This document shows, piece by piece, positions 33,181-45,246 of a stretch of DNA of 64,000 nt. This DNA comes from Sipunculus nudus (Eukaryota; Annelida; Sipuncula; Golfingiida; Sipunculidae), in assembly GCA_026874595.1 (NCBI GenBank), contig CM049309.1:50998079-51062078 (forward strand), given 5' to 3'. Within the stretch, counting starts at the first letter, position 1, and each line of letters begins with the position of its first letter. The notes beneath the pieces are model-generated. The model did not search any database. It had not been told where the DNA came from and was given only the letters and a program-made list of their open reading frames with translations. The position numbers and the translations under genes are program-made.

Positions 33181-35480
33181 ACTGGTGCTTAATTTAGATT
33201 CATTAAAGGTAACTGACAGAGCAAATAAAAAACGAAAAAGTACTCAAAATATTCTTACAAAAAGTTACCAGTTTACCACTGAATAATGTTAATAAAATTA
33301 AAAAGACTCGTGGTTTACTTCACAATTTGCAGCTAGTTTAAAAAGGCGTGGTACGCAAATATGTTGTATGATATAATCAAAAATGAAGCCTACAATGTTT
33401 ATATGATCCATTTACTTGTATAGTATACTATTTGTGTTACAGGAGAGCTCACATATCAGCCATCACGCCTACATTTCCCATCCAGTTTAAGAAAATTTTC
33501 TAACTAGGAATTGTAAGATTATATTATTACTGTAAGATCAGCCTTTTACACAATATATATATTTTTCCCCCTTCTTCTGGGTCAGCATGTGACAGAAGAC
33601 GGTTTACGATGACGTGAAAGCGATTGAGACGTAGACGCAGAGACGCACGCGCTGAAAAACGAGACAACCCATGCTTTGAATATGTATAATGTATACATCA
33701 AGTAAGTTTCCAAAGCTTGCAGATATACGCTATATGAGAAGCACAAAAACAGTCGTAAAGTTGGAAACGATTGGAAAGGGTGGGTGCATTATGCCTACGT
33801 GCTAAATTTTTTAGCACTGATCCAATTGGAACCCACACCTGGAAAGAAGGAAGTGTGGCATATAAATTGAAATTCTGTCTGTTTACAAATTCATCCGCGT
33901 TTTGCGCAGCGCTTAATCGACACCATGGGTTTTTAAATACACTGTTTTGCTTTGCTTTTCTGAGTTGCAAATTTGGAGCGAAAGCTGATTTTGTGATATA
34001 CCTTAAGCGATTGTTTGCGCAAAAGGCAGAAGATAATACTGTGTGCGCTCAATTTACCTGACGCCGGGAAGATTACATTACAGAAAAGTGAGGAGTTGTA
34101 GAGCTACGTGAATACATGCGTTTTGCCATCCGAGTCTGATTGCTGCCAGGTCTTGTGTTTCTATGGGAAATTGCAAATCGTTATGTTTTAGGCCGTAACT
34201 ATAACTGTTTCATTCCGGTGTTATGGTGGCAGACATATTTTTCGGCTAATTTGTAAACGGGCACTACATTAACAGTAATTTACATCACGCACACCATGTA
34301 TTTAAGAGGTCCCGTCCCGCATTCTGCCGCCAAAATAAATAAATAGGTTTATTTATAATCCCATTAAGACAGCGGTTAAACCATAGAATTGTAAAATGTG
34401 TCGGTTTGCCGCCCCCTAGGAACCGTTACAAACTCACTGCCGTCCGACACGCATTTCAACCATGCCATTATTGCGAATTAAAAACCCCTCTGAAAGTCAT
34501 TCCAAGAGATCTAAAACCTTAAATACCTTATAAATAAGAAGGAACGTTAAACATGGTGCGAGATATAGGCGTGAAGGATTGATCGCTTTACATTTATGAG
34601 AAGAAATATTTGTCTCTGACACCACACAATATGTTAAAGTGAAGATCTTTATAAGGGATATGTTATTCTTCCAACAATTTTTTGGTGACGGGCTAATTGA
34701 GCAGTTCATAATTCATGGTGCCACACAGTCTGCGTGCTTGGACTGTATTTAGCCGTCTTTGACCATTTGCCATTTATTATGGATGTCTCGTGATCTGAAG
34801 CCTCTCTCACGAGGATAACCGAGTGACAAGACAAAACGACGTTGATTCAATTAACCCATTATGCCTTACCTGTATGACTTCTTTCCTGCACACTACATTG
34901 ATCGTTTGAACATAATTGTTTACACGAAAATTTGTTCATCGCACTTTGACGCATATGATGAATTACCAATATGATTTTTTTAATGGTCGTACTTTTAAGC
35001 TAAGATTAGCACTGTAGGCTTACAAAAAATTTCCTTTACAAACTTTATGATGTAGTCAACAAAGAAGGACAGGTTTCGTCACACCCTTGTACACAGCAAT
35101 TTTAAGCATTTTCAATGTTGCCACCTTTTTGCGATCCATGTCTACCCATAATTACTTTATAATAACTTATTGCAGAGAATAAGGCAATGTCAGAATTTGA
35201 CAATCCTTTGAACACCAACTATGTATCAATCATATCATTACTCAAAATGTTATTATTTTTTTCATTAAATTCGCTGAACGAGTATTTAATCTGTATGCAC
35301 AAGCAGTAGTTTTGCTTTTCCAACATACCAATGGAGGAGCAATATAACCGCCATTATATGTGGCGAGGGAAAGAACTATCACAATTTGTATCGCATATAT
35401 TGATATATATATTTCGTCTGACGGTGTATGGTCTGAGTTATTTGGTCGCTGTGTCGCTATGGAAAAAAAATTAATAAAAA
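31276..35480. other. Unassigned, within the presumed receptor intron 1
   Basis: Contains a (CT)n microsatellite at 33150-33177. No exon is recognised on either strand. Frames of 90-96 residues at 33698-34061 overlap on opposite strands and lack any domain. Confidence 0.45.
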
Positions 35481-35510
35481 TCACAGAGAGAGCGCGTACC
35501 TCCGCCAACT
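35481..35510 (-). repeat. Isolated conserved SINE-tail motif
   Basis: On the minus strand AGTTGGCGGAGGTACGCGCT followed by CTCTCTGTGA. It lies about 180 bp past the receptor exon's splice donor, so inside intron 1. No tRNA head was found next to it, suggesting a 5'-truncated SINE. Confidence 0.55.
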
Positions 35511-35686
35511 ATCAGATGTTGACCATGGCTCCCACTTCCATAAAATTCTTTGAAATTCAGTATAAACTTTTAGATTTATCTTTATGACAATTATGTCTGA
35601 ACAGACAGACAAACAGCGGTTAGCACATTACCTCTTCTTCGCTGGAAGTAAGCGTTCGCTTCTGTTTCATTTAAATGCTGACTTAC

Positions 35687-36422
35687 CTGCGTATTCGCGC
35701 CCTACTTCCTTTTCGAGTTGATTAGTCAGTGTGATGTCCAACAACTTCTCGAATTTGTAATAGTCCTGTTTGAGTTTCCCCATGCTGGCGTAGTGCAAGC
35801 CGTCCGCCGCTAGATGGCAGAACTTGTTCATAATATCCCCCTGGCCACGTGGGTCGTAAATTATTTTCAGGCGTTTCCAGTTAAAATGATTTAACACAGT
35901 CATCACAAAATTGGCAAGCGAATTGAAATCAGGACCAACTCTGGTCAGTAAAGGGTACATGAACTTTTTTAATCTCCCGAAATCGCCCGCTAAAGCACCA
36001 GCGGTTACCATGGGTACGTTCCAGTAGCGGATCTGCCGAGCCATTGGCGCCGCGGCATAATCACAACAAGGCCCAAAAAACACGTGCACCTCACCTCTCA
36101 TATAGAAGTTAAAAGCCTGATTGACGGCATAAGATATATCACATCGTGAATCAGCATATTTCACATCAAATGTATAATTTCCAACGATAGGGTAATCCGC
36201 GTGTATTTTATCAAGCGCAATAGCAATTGCTGGAGATATCCGAGCGTATGAAAACATCCGAGACTTTTTCTCTGGTACGATTGCTGCGATCCGAATCACT
36301 TGCTGTTCTGAAGCATTTTGTATACAAGGATGACCGGAAACTGAACCTGATAATCCACAGAGCAGAAGAACACACCACAACCACACGGCACTTCCGGTTT
36401 CCGATGCTCTAGTTCGTCGCAT
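35687..36422 (-). CDS. Natriuretic peptide receptor-like, first coding exon
   Basis: This encodes the first 245 residues of a receptor with an ANF-receptor-type ligand-binding domain. Natriuretic peptide receptors are single-pass proteins; most carry an intracellular guanylate cyclase that makes cGMP, and NPR-C types act mainly in clearance. Residues 1-30 form a signal peptide (hydrophobic WLWCVLLLCGLSGSVSG). Residues about 42-245 cover the first lobe. Key signatures are DSRCDISYAVN (91-101), GPCCDYAAAPMARQIR (117-132), WNVPMVTAGALAGDFG (134-149) and LTRVGPDFN with HFNW (159-182). Sequons are N36 and N82; C94 and C119/C120 match the family's early disulfide region. An in-frame stop at 36450-36452 and an A at -3 support this ATG. 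The exon ends at 35687 at AG|GTAAGT, phase 1. The open frame continues only to 35667 (intron). Whether the full protein has a cyclase domain cannot be seen. Confidence 0.9.
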
Positions 36423-36716
36423 TTTGGATTTGAGCTCCAGGGATCTTAGTTAATAGAAGCTGACTGGACTACGGTGTCTGCAGAACAAACAACAGCTGAA
36501 CAGAAGTATAGGTGATCACCGATAGGTCTCTAAGGACCAAAAGGCGACCATTTATGCAAATTAGATGCCGTAAATACACAAGAAGGTCCCGCTGGTTTCA
36601 TCTGCCTGTAACAAATGATGTGGGACTGGTAGCTTGACTGCGGACGATCTCTGGGTCGATTGGGTTGGTACCACGTGTACCTTGCAGCTTTTACCACCCA
36701 CGGCCTCTTGAAAGAC
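36423..36716 (-). other. Candidate 5' UTR exon of the receptor gene
   Basis: On the minus strand a strong acceptor, a pyrimidine-rich TTTTTATTGTCTCTCATTACAG-type stretch, ends at 36717, so an exon could begin at 36716 and run into the ATG at 36422. The stop at 36450-36452 keeps it non-coding in frame. An alternative is that transcription starts nearer the ATG and the acceptor is unused. No TATA box is evident. Confidence 0.35.
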
Positions 36717-37738
36717 CTGTAATGAGAGACAATAAAAATCAACTAGCCTAATAGACACAACTTGCGGTAACATTCGACAAACCACAGCAAGTACAATGTA
36801 GCATACCCACTGTTTAAGGTAATTACATAAACAGCCTCTCTTATTCTTGTTACCGTTTCTGCTTGTATCTCTCCCGAGTCGGCATCGTTTAACGTGACTA
36901 GCTTTCAACATGAACATGCAAGTCTAGGAGAACTGAAGCTTAAGGTTACCGGAACAGACCCGGTAACAGCATCACCGCCCTTGGTTCATTTGCTCAGATA
37001 CCAATTGACTGCCGACGTATAAAGGACACCGCCTCAAGGGACACATCTAATGTTAACTCCGGCGACAGCTTACTTTACATGTACTCGTGAAGCCTATGCT
37101 TTTGCCGAGCGTTTTTGATCTTTGAAAAATAGTTTTTTTTATGGTCCGATAAACGTTTATGCGTGAATTTGTGCGCGTATACTCGGCTGTTTTGGTATAA
37201 GAAGTTATGGGTACAAGTTTTGTGTTTGTATGTGCGTGCAAGCTTGTGTGTGGGTGAGGGTGTGTGTGTGCGCTTGCGTATGCTTATCTGTTTAAAATCA
37301 AGTCAAGCACAAAAAAAAAACATAATGTTCAGTTACTAGTGACATATGCCTTACCCGCGCATAAAAAAACGCACCCACTAACGGAGTTAAAAATGGCCCG
37401 AAACTTCCGAGGTTTCTAGGCTGAACTGGACTCAGGAAGGAAGCGTTCTGTTGGAGGCAGAAACCTCTGAAACTCGGGCTTGTCACGTAATGGCCTCTAG
37501 GAGATTGCACTATCAGGACCAACTGTAAGAGCTGGAACATTAAAGGTACCCTGCGTTGGGTCTGTTTATTGCCCTCCGACCATATAGCCGGCTCTACACC
37601 AGAGTGATGATCGGTCAATATTTGATCATTTCAATTATGGTCTTTACTGGCTTACCAATAAATCTAAGGCCACTGCTCCCTGTCAAACAATGCGGGGGTC
37701 GACCTACAAGTCAGGATCAACCATAATGACTCGATGTT
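36717..37738. other. Unassigned, upstream of the receptor exon
   Basis: Contains a GT-rich patch near 37205-37275. No gene recognised. It could hold the receptor promoter or 5' UTR intron. Confidence 0.4.
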
Positions 37739-37750
37739 TTCTCTCTCTCT

Positions 37751-37813
<63 letters not shown>
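37739..37813. repeat. (CT)n microsatellite
   Basis: About 36 CT dinucleotides with one early interruption. Confidence 0.95.
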
Positions 37814-37816
<3 letters not shown>

Positions 37817-37933
37817 CCGCAAATGTAGCGATTTCGTTGATGCTACGTCCTCTGTCTTTCTGTCTATATCTCCCTATCTGTCTATAGCTAGCTGCCTGGC
37901 TGACTGCCTGTCCATCCATCCTTCCGTCCGTCC

Positions 37934-37989
37934 CTCTCATTCTCTCTCTCACTCTCTCTCTCTCACTCTCTCTCTCTCTTTCCTCTCTT
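37934..37989. repeat. Imperfect (CT)n microsatellite
   Basis: CT dinucleotides interrupted by CA at regular points; preceded by GTCCGTCC/CCATCC-like tetranucleotide repeats. Confidence 0.9.
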
Positions 37990-38019
37990 TTAAAGTTTTA
38001 ACGTGTTAGTCCTCCTCTA

Positions 38020-38022
<3 letters not shown>

Positions 38023-38083
<61 letters not shown>
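38023..38083. repeat. (TA)n microsatellite
   Basis: About 30 TA dinucleotides. Confidence 0.95.
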
Positions 38084-38086
<3 letters not shown>

Positions 38087-39129
38087 TGTGTTCTACTTAA
38101 GTAATTAATATCCAATTAACTAGTGGAAAGGATTAAAAGGTTATACATTAATTCATTAAAAGTTGACCATTCTCCATATTTTGTTCACTTCCAAATAGAA
38201 CACCTATTGTTTGTAACAGAATCCTCTTTACTTCGTTGGGATCATGTATACCACCGCCTTTTTATAGCTGCCTGGTATTATATACAAGTCTGGTCACACA
38301 AAAACCGGCAGGACCTGGTTAGGCCATGTTATACCAGGAGCCAGAGAGGCGAATTTTGACATGAATTGCGCCATATAACTGCTACAAATTCTAAGGTTAT
38401 TTTCACAAACTATAGCATTAGGATACTTATTCTATGAGGTCTGCTCGGGATCTGCTCTTGCAAAAGGTTTCATATCCAGCGTCAAAGTGAGCCTGTTGGG
38501 CATAAATCAAAATTTAAGTTGAAATTTGAGTGGTTGAGTGAATCGGTAAATTAAATGCAGGAAAAGCGCCATAATCTTGTATTCCAGTTACCTGTCGTCC
38601 TTCGGCATCGGGACGGGAGTTGGAAACGATGTACACGGCCACTTGAACTTATTTCAGGAATCAGGTGGTAAGTCGCTAGAAAAAGTTGACTTCCTGAAAT
38701 CATTCTTAACCATGTGTGGGTTGATGTGGTTAACTTCCGGGTGATTAATGGCTTTGTCACGTCAGTAGCACCAAAACCTTATTTCAATGTGGATATTATC
38801 TAACTTGAAGCAGATATTTATTACCCTTAATGAACACCGATGTAGAAAGAAAACTTCTAAATAGTAGCGTGACTAAATATACGGTTTAATTCATATGGTT
38901 TTTACAGGTAGTTGTCAGTCTATATTGTTTATAAAGAGGCGAACGCATGTACCGGAAGGGTTGTATAATTACGTCTTTTGGATTCGAGGTTTTCTGTGAA
39001 CAGTGATATAAATGATTCTCGTCATCCGGTGATGAGACATTTAGCAAGCGTATTACATCCCTCAGAGAGGATGCGTAGTGGCTTTTCAGGGCTGTGTTAC
39101 ACTAATAGGTCCGTATTTTTAACCAGCCG
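38084..39129. other. Unassigned sequence
   Basis: No gene or repeat recognised. Confidence 0.45.
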
Positions 39130-39295
39130 GAATTTACCTTAAAGGTGCCACTCAAAATTTACCTAAAATGTGTCACTCATAATTAATATTATAGGTGTCA
39201 CTTAAAATTCACCTTCAAGGTGGCGCTCAAACTTTGCTTTTAATGTGCCACTAAAATTTTACCTAAAGAGGTCACTCAAAATTTACCTTTAAGAT
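39130..39295 (+). repeat. 25-bp tandem repeat, ~6 copies
   Basis: The unit is of the form GGTGTCACTCAAAATTTACC plus TTAAA. The G-T-G/C-C-A-C-T core falls at 39144, 39169, 39194, 39219, 39244 and 39269, an even 25-bp period. Copies are diverged but in register. Confidence 0.85.
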
Positions 39296-39627
39296 GCAAA
39301 TTAAAAATATCCTCCCATCCTTTTTTAACAAGCAGGCATTACACCAACATATAGTCTCGATCAGCGCTGGGATAAATCATTCCATTTTAGGGCAATTCTA
39401 CCAAGGAGGTTACATTAATTTATGTACCCTCCTTGATCCTAAAACCCCAGTCACAAGCTTCACCACGTGCTTCAACCAATGAGAGAAGGCCCTGTCAAGT
39501 GAATGGGATGAATTCTTGATATTTGCATATTAGAATGTCACGCAAGAAAGACGTTGATTGATTCACCTACGTAATATATGCAATGAAATCCTGCGAAAGA
39601 CACCAATCTCGTCGAGGTATCAAGTGG

Positions 39628-39633
<6 letters not shown>
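39296..39633. other. Unassigned sequence
   Basis: No gene or repeat recognised. Confidence 0.45.

Positions 39634-39658
<25 letters not shown>
39634..39658. repeat. (TA)n microsatellite
   Basis: About 12 TA dinucleotides. Confidence 0.9.
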
Positions 39659-39899
39659 ACTTTTTAGCGTCATTATGACATATTTTAAAGATTTATAATT
39701 AATCACATTAAAACATATTACAATTAGGTATACGGTTTTAGAAATAAAGGTACCTAAGTTTCCAGCATAAGTTTATTCTAAACCAGGTTTATATATAATA
39801 TTACATATAATCTCAAAAACGAAACCAAATTCCATAATGGTAATTATCAATATCTAATTAAATTCAATTTGCAATATATAAATATTATTCTTTGAAAAT

Positions 39900-39942
39900 G
39901 GGGGGGGGGGGGTGATTACAATGACCATCCGCCCCCCCCCCC
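39900..39942. repeat. G-run and C-run in inverted arrangement
   Basis: About 13 G (39900-39912) followed 20 bases later by about 11 C (39932-39942). The two can pair as a hairpin, and the G-run could also fold as a quadruplex. Confidence 0.85.
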
Positions 39943-40457
39943 TTATATTGCACCCCGAGTATACTTAACTAATGGGTATACTACTTAAAGGATGGACGGA
40001 AAGAAAGGACAACGACCGACCCCTGCAGCAGAACTGAAATAGTTCTGTCGTCAAGACAACGACCTCCGTATGCTTCGGGCAACCATTTGTTCATCTGGTT
40101 CACAATTAATAGATGTGAAGGGCAATGGTTGATAAATATAATATGGTCTACCTTACTTAGAAAGTTTTTCCTGAAGAAAACATATTTTATCGCAGAGGTT
40201 ACTTCATTAATGTATTAACAAATGTAAAAGGAAAAATACCAAAGCCCACATAATTAGCGGTCATGATAACTTTAATTAAACTTGAGACAAGGTTTTTCTT
40301 TGTTATTGTTAAAGGTATTAAAAATGTATGGAATCGGCTTCTCCCTTGGAGCAAGTCGATTTAAATGTCATTCAACGGGCAAAATGGATAGCATTTTCTT
40401 CAACAGTATATGGCTTTTAGAGAATCTAACTACGTATGAATCGACTACGTATGAACT

Positions 40458-40460
<3 letters not shown>
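39943..40460. other. Unassigned sequence
   Basis: No gene or repeat recognised. Confidence 0.45.
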
Positions 40461-40534
<74 letters not shown>

Positions 40535-40549
40535 GAAGAGGGGGGGGGG
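40461..40549. repeat. (GA)n microsatellite with terminal G-run
   Basis: GA dinucleotides become imperfect and end in a run of about nine G. Confidence 0.95.
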
Positions 40550-40727
40550 ATAACAGGTCCGGGTTTGAATAAGGAAATCATGCGCATCTCAATATTCAAT
40601 TTTCGATACCGATCTCGCTTGTTATTTATACTTTTACTCTGTCATATACAACCAATTTCCCTATTGATACCCAAAACAATTTAATTTGTTAGTTTCATGA
40701 TTTATCTAATGTGACCAGAAATACCTG

Positions 40728-40776
40728 CGGTAGCTCAACTGGTCTGACACGCTGGCCAGGCACATTGTAACTACTT
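40728..40776 (+). other. tRNA-like fragment with A-box
   Basis: GCGGTAGCTCAACTGGTCTG resembles the 5' half of a tRNA including the A-box region. No B-box follows within 80 bases. It is probably the head of a decayed tRNA-derived SINE and not a tRNA gene. Confidence 0.3.
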
Positions 40777-41369
40777 TAAAACCTACTTTTACCATTTTTT
40801 AAAAACCCATCAGCCACCTTAACCGCACGAGAAATCCGGCAATCGTGCTTAACTAGGCATGTAGCCGTCGTCAAGCTCTCCGCTCCCGGACCAGATACTG
40901 AGCGATCTAATGATAATGCCAATAACGTTCTTCAAATATCCTCAAATGAACATTCCCCGCACAATAACACACACAGATAGAACGATAAAAGAGAAGTTTT
41001 TACAATAGGAAGGTTACCAAAGGCGTGGTTAACGAAGCTTGGGGATCTATCGAAACGGAATAAATTGGATAACGCGGAATGTATCCGCAAATCTCACTAA
41101 ATCGTGCCTGAGATAGTCACGTGACTCCATGAATGAAAGATCGTGTCATTGAGTTATAACAGAACATTAACAACAACAATAACGCCTAAATGAGTGTCCA
41201 GCTGGCGTTATATCCTTCAGATCCATGAAACAGACACCGAGGATTGCATAGTCAAAGATAGCACTATATACGACCAACATGTTTGTTTAATATTTTTATA
41301 AACTCATTTTCGACTGAAACTTAATACATGTATACTGTATATTCTTGTTCTCCTTTCAGATGCAGGTTT
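40777..41369. other. Unassigned sequence
   Basis: No gene or repeat recognised. Confidence 0.45.
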
Positions 41370-41538
41370 TCTTCATAAGTTAAAAAATTAGCAAATTGTA
41401 TACAATTGTTATTCGTAATATTTAGACTGCAGTGATCGAACTGGCAGTGTTATCCATATTATGCTTTTAATAAGAGGTTTCCGTTTGCGAAATAATAAAA
41501 CAAAAATCCTCATTCCTCGGCCTGTTACACGCAAGCAT
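41370..41538 (+). repeat. ~170-bp direct repeat, copy 1
   Basis: Shares with 45078-45246 the blocks TTAGACTGCA, TATTATGCTTTTAAT, CGTTTGCG and AAAACAAAAATCCTCATTCC, then GGCCTGTTACACGCAAGC. The last block sits inside a hairpin: ATCCTCATTCC (41506-41516) pairs with GGAATGAGGAT (41545-41555). Copy 2 lacks the second arm. Confidence 0.75.
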
Positions 41539-42739
41539 GGCCCTGGAATGAGGATTGAAGACATCAGAAAAAAAAAATAATGAACCTGGCGCCAGATTTA
41601 TTGTTGTGAAGCACTGAAACAAAAGTACAAAGGATTCTAGACTGATACCATGGCTGTCTTTTCTTTTGGCATTTCGAATTTATACCTGTGATTATTGCTC
41701 TCAGTTTGACCTTGCAGACAAACATATTAGCCTATAAGCAGACTAATTAATTAAGGTAACTCTGGGCCAATAAGGAGTGAAAAACGTCGAGTGCGGCATG
41801 CCGTGTTACACGGCCGATGGCCAGTTTCACGGTCAAGGCGAGAATCCTGAATGAGTGGTAATTAAAAGCACTTGGCTGACAACGTGCATATTAACAAGAG
41901 GAAACCGTTGATTTCAGACATCATGAAGCTGACCAGCAAGTCACAATCAATTACGGAGTGTCCGTAATCACAGTCCCCGAAGTCACATCAATACAAGGAC
42001 AGGCTAGGTACTGTCTAAGATTTTGTAAAGTCATGGTTGATTTGGAGAGGATACACCCTCCATCGGCAGATACCCTCTTTGTCAATTTCCGAATTTCACT
42101 TACAATTCCTGGCCTGTCGATCCATCTGTCTTGTAGTACCACATTCCCTCGCCAAATATATGATCGTCCTAGACCGAGACAGACGTACACACGGACACAT
42201 TAGATCCGCCATCGATATTCTGAAGTTAACCTACTAAAATGTTCAAACGGACATGGGTACCGGCAAGCTAGACAATTTGGGAAAAAAATTTCGGATTCTG
42301 CAATTTTGTATTACAGTAATGTATTACACTTGTGCCCGGCTTTGTACATTATTACTTAACATTACATTTACATTTTATAACTATTTTGTAATGTCTGCAT
42401 TAAATACATGTCCATGACGCGATCGTTATTTCGTACAAATAAAACATTTGCGTTTTTCACGGGGATCGTATAAATGAAAGGAAAAGTGTGTGCATTGTGT
42501 GTACTGTACAAACGTAAATCTGTTTCAAAGTATGTTAGTAACTGGGGACGGTAGGATTGGACAGTAAATCACTAACTATGGTTAAAAATGAAAACTGTTC
42601 AAAGAAAAACAAATCTTTTTCTGTTTTTTTTTCCGCATCAAAATTAACATTGATTAAAAGATTGCTAGATATAACCTAACAGAATTCTTAGAGAAAAATT
42701 CAAACTTTGGGAAGCATTATTCAGTTGTAATCCAGCACA

Positions 42740-43290
42740 CAAAGATGTAAAAGACATAATGACTTGTAATGCTCCCTTGTGGGTGGAAAATTTTTAATCA
42801 TTGGTGTGACTACAATTTTTTTATGCAAGATTCATTTGAAGACATCTTGTCACTGTGTATTTGGTCTAATTCTCATATAAAAGAACAAAACGAAACGTTA
42901 CTGTTTAAAAAAGCTTTATAGTAATGAAATCTTACGCATTAAAGATAAAAACAAAAACAAAAAAAGATTATGAGTTATAAAGAAGTTTGTAATAAATACA
43001 GATGTAAAATTTATTTTCATAATTATGCTAGTTTACTGAAATCAATGCCAAACAAGTGGAGACAAATTACCCATGGGCAGGATAAGGATATGTTACCACC
43101 GATATAATTAGACATTAATTTTAAAGCATTTCTAAACATCAAGGAAACTACAAAACAGATATACTATAATATTGTTAATAAGGATAAAGTTAAACCTGAA
43201 AAAGCATTTTAAAATTGGTCAGATGAATTGAATATTATAATAGGTAATGTCTACCAGGTCTGTTCTGAATTTAAGACACACAATAACTTG
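42740..43290 (+). pseudogene. Dead LINE fragment, C-terminal ORF2 region
   Basis: Conceptual translation, with stops and frame changes, gives APLWVENF near 42770, then from 42976 YKEVCNKYRCKIYF..., LLKSMPNKWRQ, KETTKQIYYNIV and NWSDELNI. This run resembles the region after the reverse transcriptase in L1/Tx1-type LINE ORF2 proteins (PLW, then a PxxWK block, then K..YN.L followed by W). At least two in-frame stops lie within 300 bases. It is a 5'-truncated, decayed copy on the + strand, between the two ~170-bp direct repeats. Confidence 0.6.
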
Positions 43291-43299
43291 TCCATTAAG

Positions 43300-44531
43300 C
43301 ACCAGTAAATGACAAATCGTTACTAAGAGAAGACTATTTGAACTAGTATTCTTGAAACAATTATACTCTCAACTGAAAGGACATCTTCTAAAGTACGAAG
43401 AAAAATATGTGAAACAAATCGTTAATATCATAGGTTTAACTGACAGGGGACTTTCCGGTTAATACATAACACTTGCACAAACCTTTTATACGTATATGTA
43501 ATAAAAGTAGGTTACAAAATAGGCATATTGTAAAAAGGTAGCTGTGAATATCTATGGATCCTAGTATCATGTTATGAGGTGACCCACATGTCATTCCAAA
43601 CAACAGTTTCAATCGCGTGGTACATATTACACCATTTTTCTGTTCGGTCAATTGGCTAATACATTTCGGAAAGGCCGATTCAGTCTTAAACGCAACCGCC
43701 GAGCCGCAATAAAACCCCCACCTAACCCTTTAGGAAAAACAGCTGTACATAATACACCGACAACCATTACTTTTATAGAAATATTCCCGCAGCAAATGGA
43801 ACTGCCCAGAGGAAATTTGCTAAGGTGATTATGCCTTTTATGACCAGAGGATTAATAAGGACAGCTCCCATTGCGGCCGGTATAATGACAATCGTCAGTC
43901 AAACCATAAAGCTACGGAGCCTTATAAACATTCCCGTATCAACATTAACCGCCCTGCTACTCATTGCAAGTGATTGCGCCTTCCCCCGTGCTCCCAGGGG
44001 GGTCTTGAGACCAGGATTTGATCACCATTTGTTCCCCTGGCGCCGGTTACTCTAATATTTCGTATGAATTCCCATTTAAAGAGCCGTCTATAAGTTGGTC
44101 CATCAAATTGGTTTTGTGATGACTTGTTTACTAAGAAACGAACGCACATGATTCGCCGAAATCAAGTGTTTAAAATATTTTCGGACACGTTTTGCTTATA
44201 TATCCAAATCTCCCACTTTAATCATAAAATCCCAAAGAGAGGTAGGGCCATTGCGGGTATATGAAGTGACAGTTTAAATCTCGCAATTGAATACAATTGT
44301 ATGTCTATTTTTGTAAGGTTTCAATACTTTTCATTTTCTGTGACATCAGTTAAAATCCTTGTTACCAAATCTCTTCAGGGATATAAAAACAGCAATGATT
44401 TATGAAAAAAATGCGAAATCCTTGAAAGTAAACGGTAAAACATACTTTTGAAAAGTAAATACAACTTTAAAAAATTAATATCCCAAATAGGTTACATAAA
44501 TTATAATGTTAATTGTGTATATTATCTAATG
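43300..44531. other. Unassigned sequence
   Basis: No gene recognised; overlapping opposite-strand frames of 62-76 residues near 43.8-44.1 kb have no domain. Confidence 0.45.
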
Positions 44532-44549
44532 CATATATATATATATATA

Positions 44550-44597
<48 letters not shown>
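44532..44597. repeat. (TA)n microsatellite
   Basis: About 32 TA dinucleotides with one AATT interruption. Confidence 0.95.
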
Positions 44598-44600
<3 letters not shown>

Positions 44601-45077
44601 ACGGATACCACTGGATATCAGAATACTGGAACTGGATATCAGACATCGACTCAGGAAAAGGGTAAGTGCGCGGACACATACAATTGTCATGTTTCTTTCG
44701 ATAATATTTATCGTTCTTTAATATGTCTGTCTGTTTGTCAGCGGTCTCAATTTCTCATGCTTGATGGTTCATGCTCTTGCATATATCATTTTTCAGTCCT
44801 CAGTTTTCCTGGAATCACTTTGTCACTTACATATACCGTATGTCTTAAAGATTTCTGGAAGTTCTTTGTGTATTGTCTAAATAGGTCAAAGGTCCAGGTC
44901 ATCAAACACGTCAAAATCTTATTTCCCTCATAACTTTGACAATATTGGTGCTATCTTTACAAGCAATGGTTCATTTTCTTCGTCTTCTACCTTGCTCATT
45001 CATCTGACTATTTCTACCTCATTTCCGGCAAGCGTTCGACCTCAGGTCGTCTAGTTTAATATTTCTAGATCTTCTTT
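44598..45077. other. Unassigned sequence
   Basis: No gene or repeat recognised. Confidence 0.45.
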
Positions 45078-45246
45078 TTCTTCATCAGTTTAAAAACATT
45101 TGCAAATTTTATACAAATATTTTCCGTAATAATTAGACTGCAAGGATAAAACCATATGTAATCCCTATTATGCTTTTAATCAGGGGTTTTCGTTTGCGTG
45201 ATTATAAAACAAAAATCCTCATTCCTGGGCCTGTTACACGCAAGCA
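45078..45246 (+). repeat. ~170-bp direct repeat, copy 2
   Basis: Partner of 41370-41538, about 3.7 kb downstream in the same orientation. Divergence by eye is around one base in seven, so the pair is old. Confidence 0.75.

Noticed and set aside
36561-36917. 118-residue minus-strand frame upstream of the receptor
   Set aside because: It crosses the predicted acceptor at 36717 and lies in a different frame from the receptor ATG; more likely 5' UTR and intron.
37690-38009. Ser/Leu-rich and Arg/Glu-rich frames
   Set aside because: Produced by (CT)n/(GA)n dinucleotides on the two strands.
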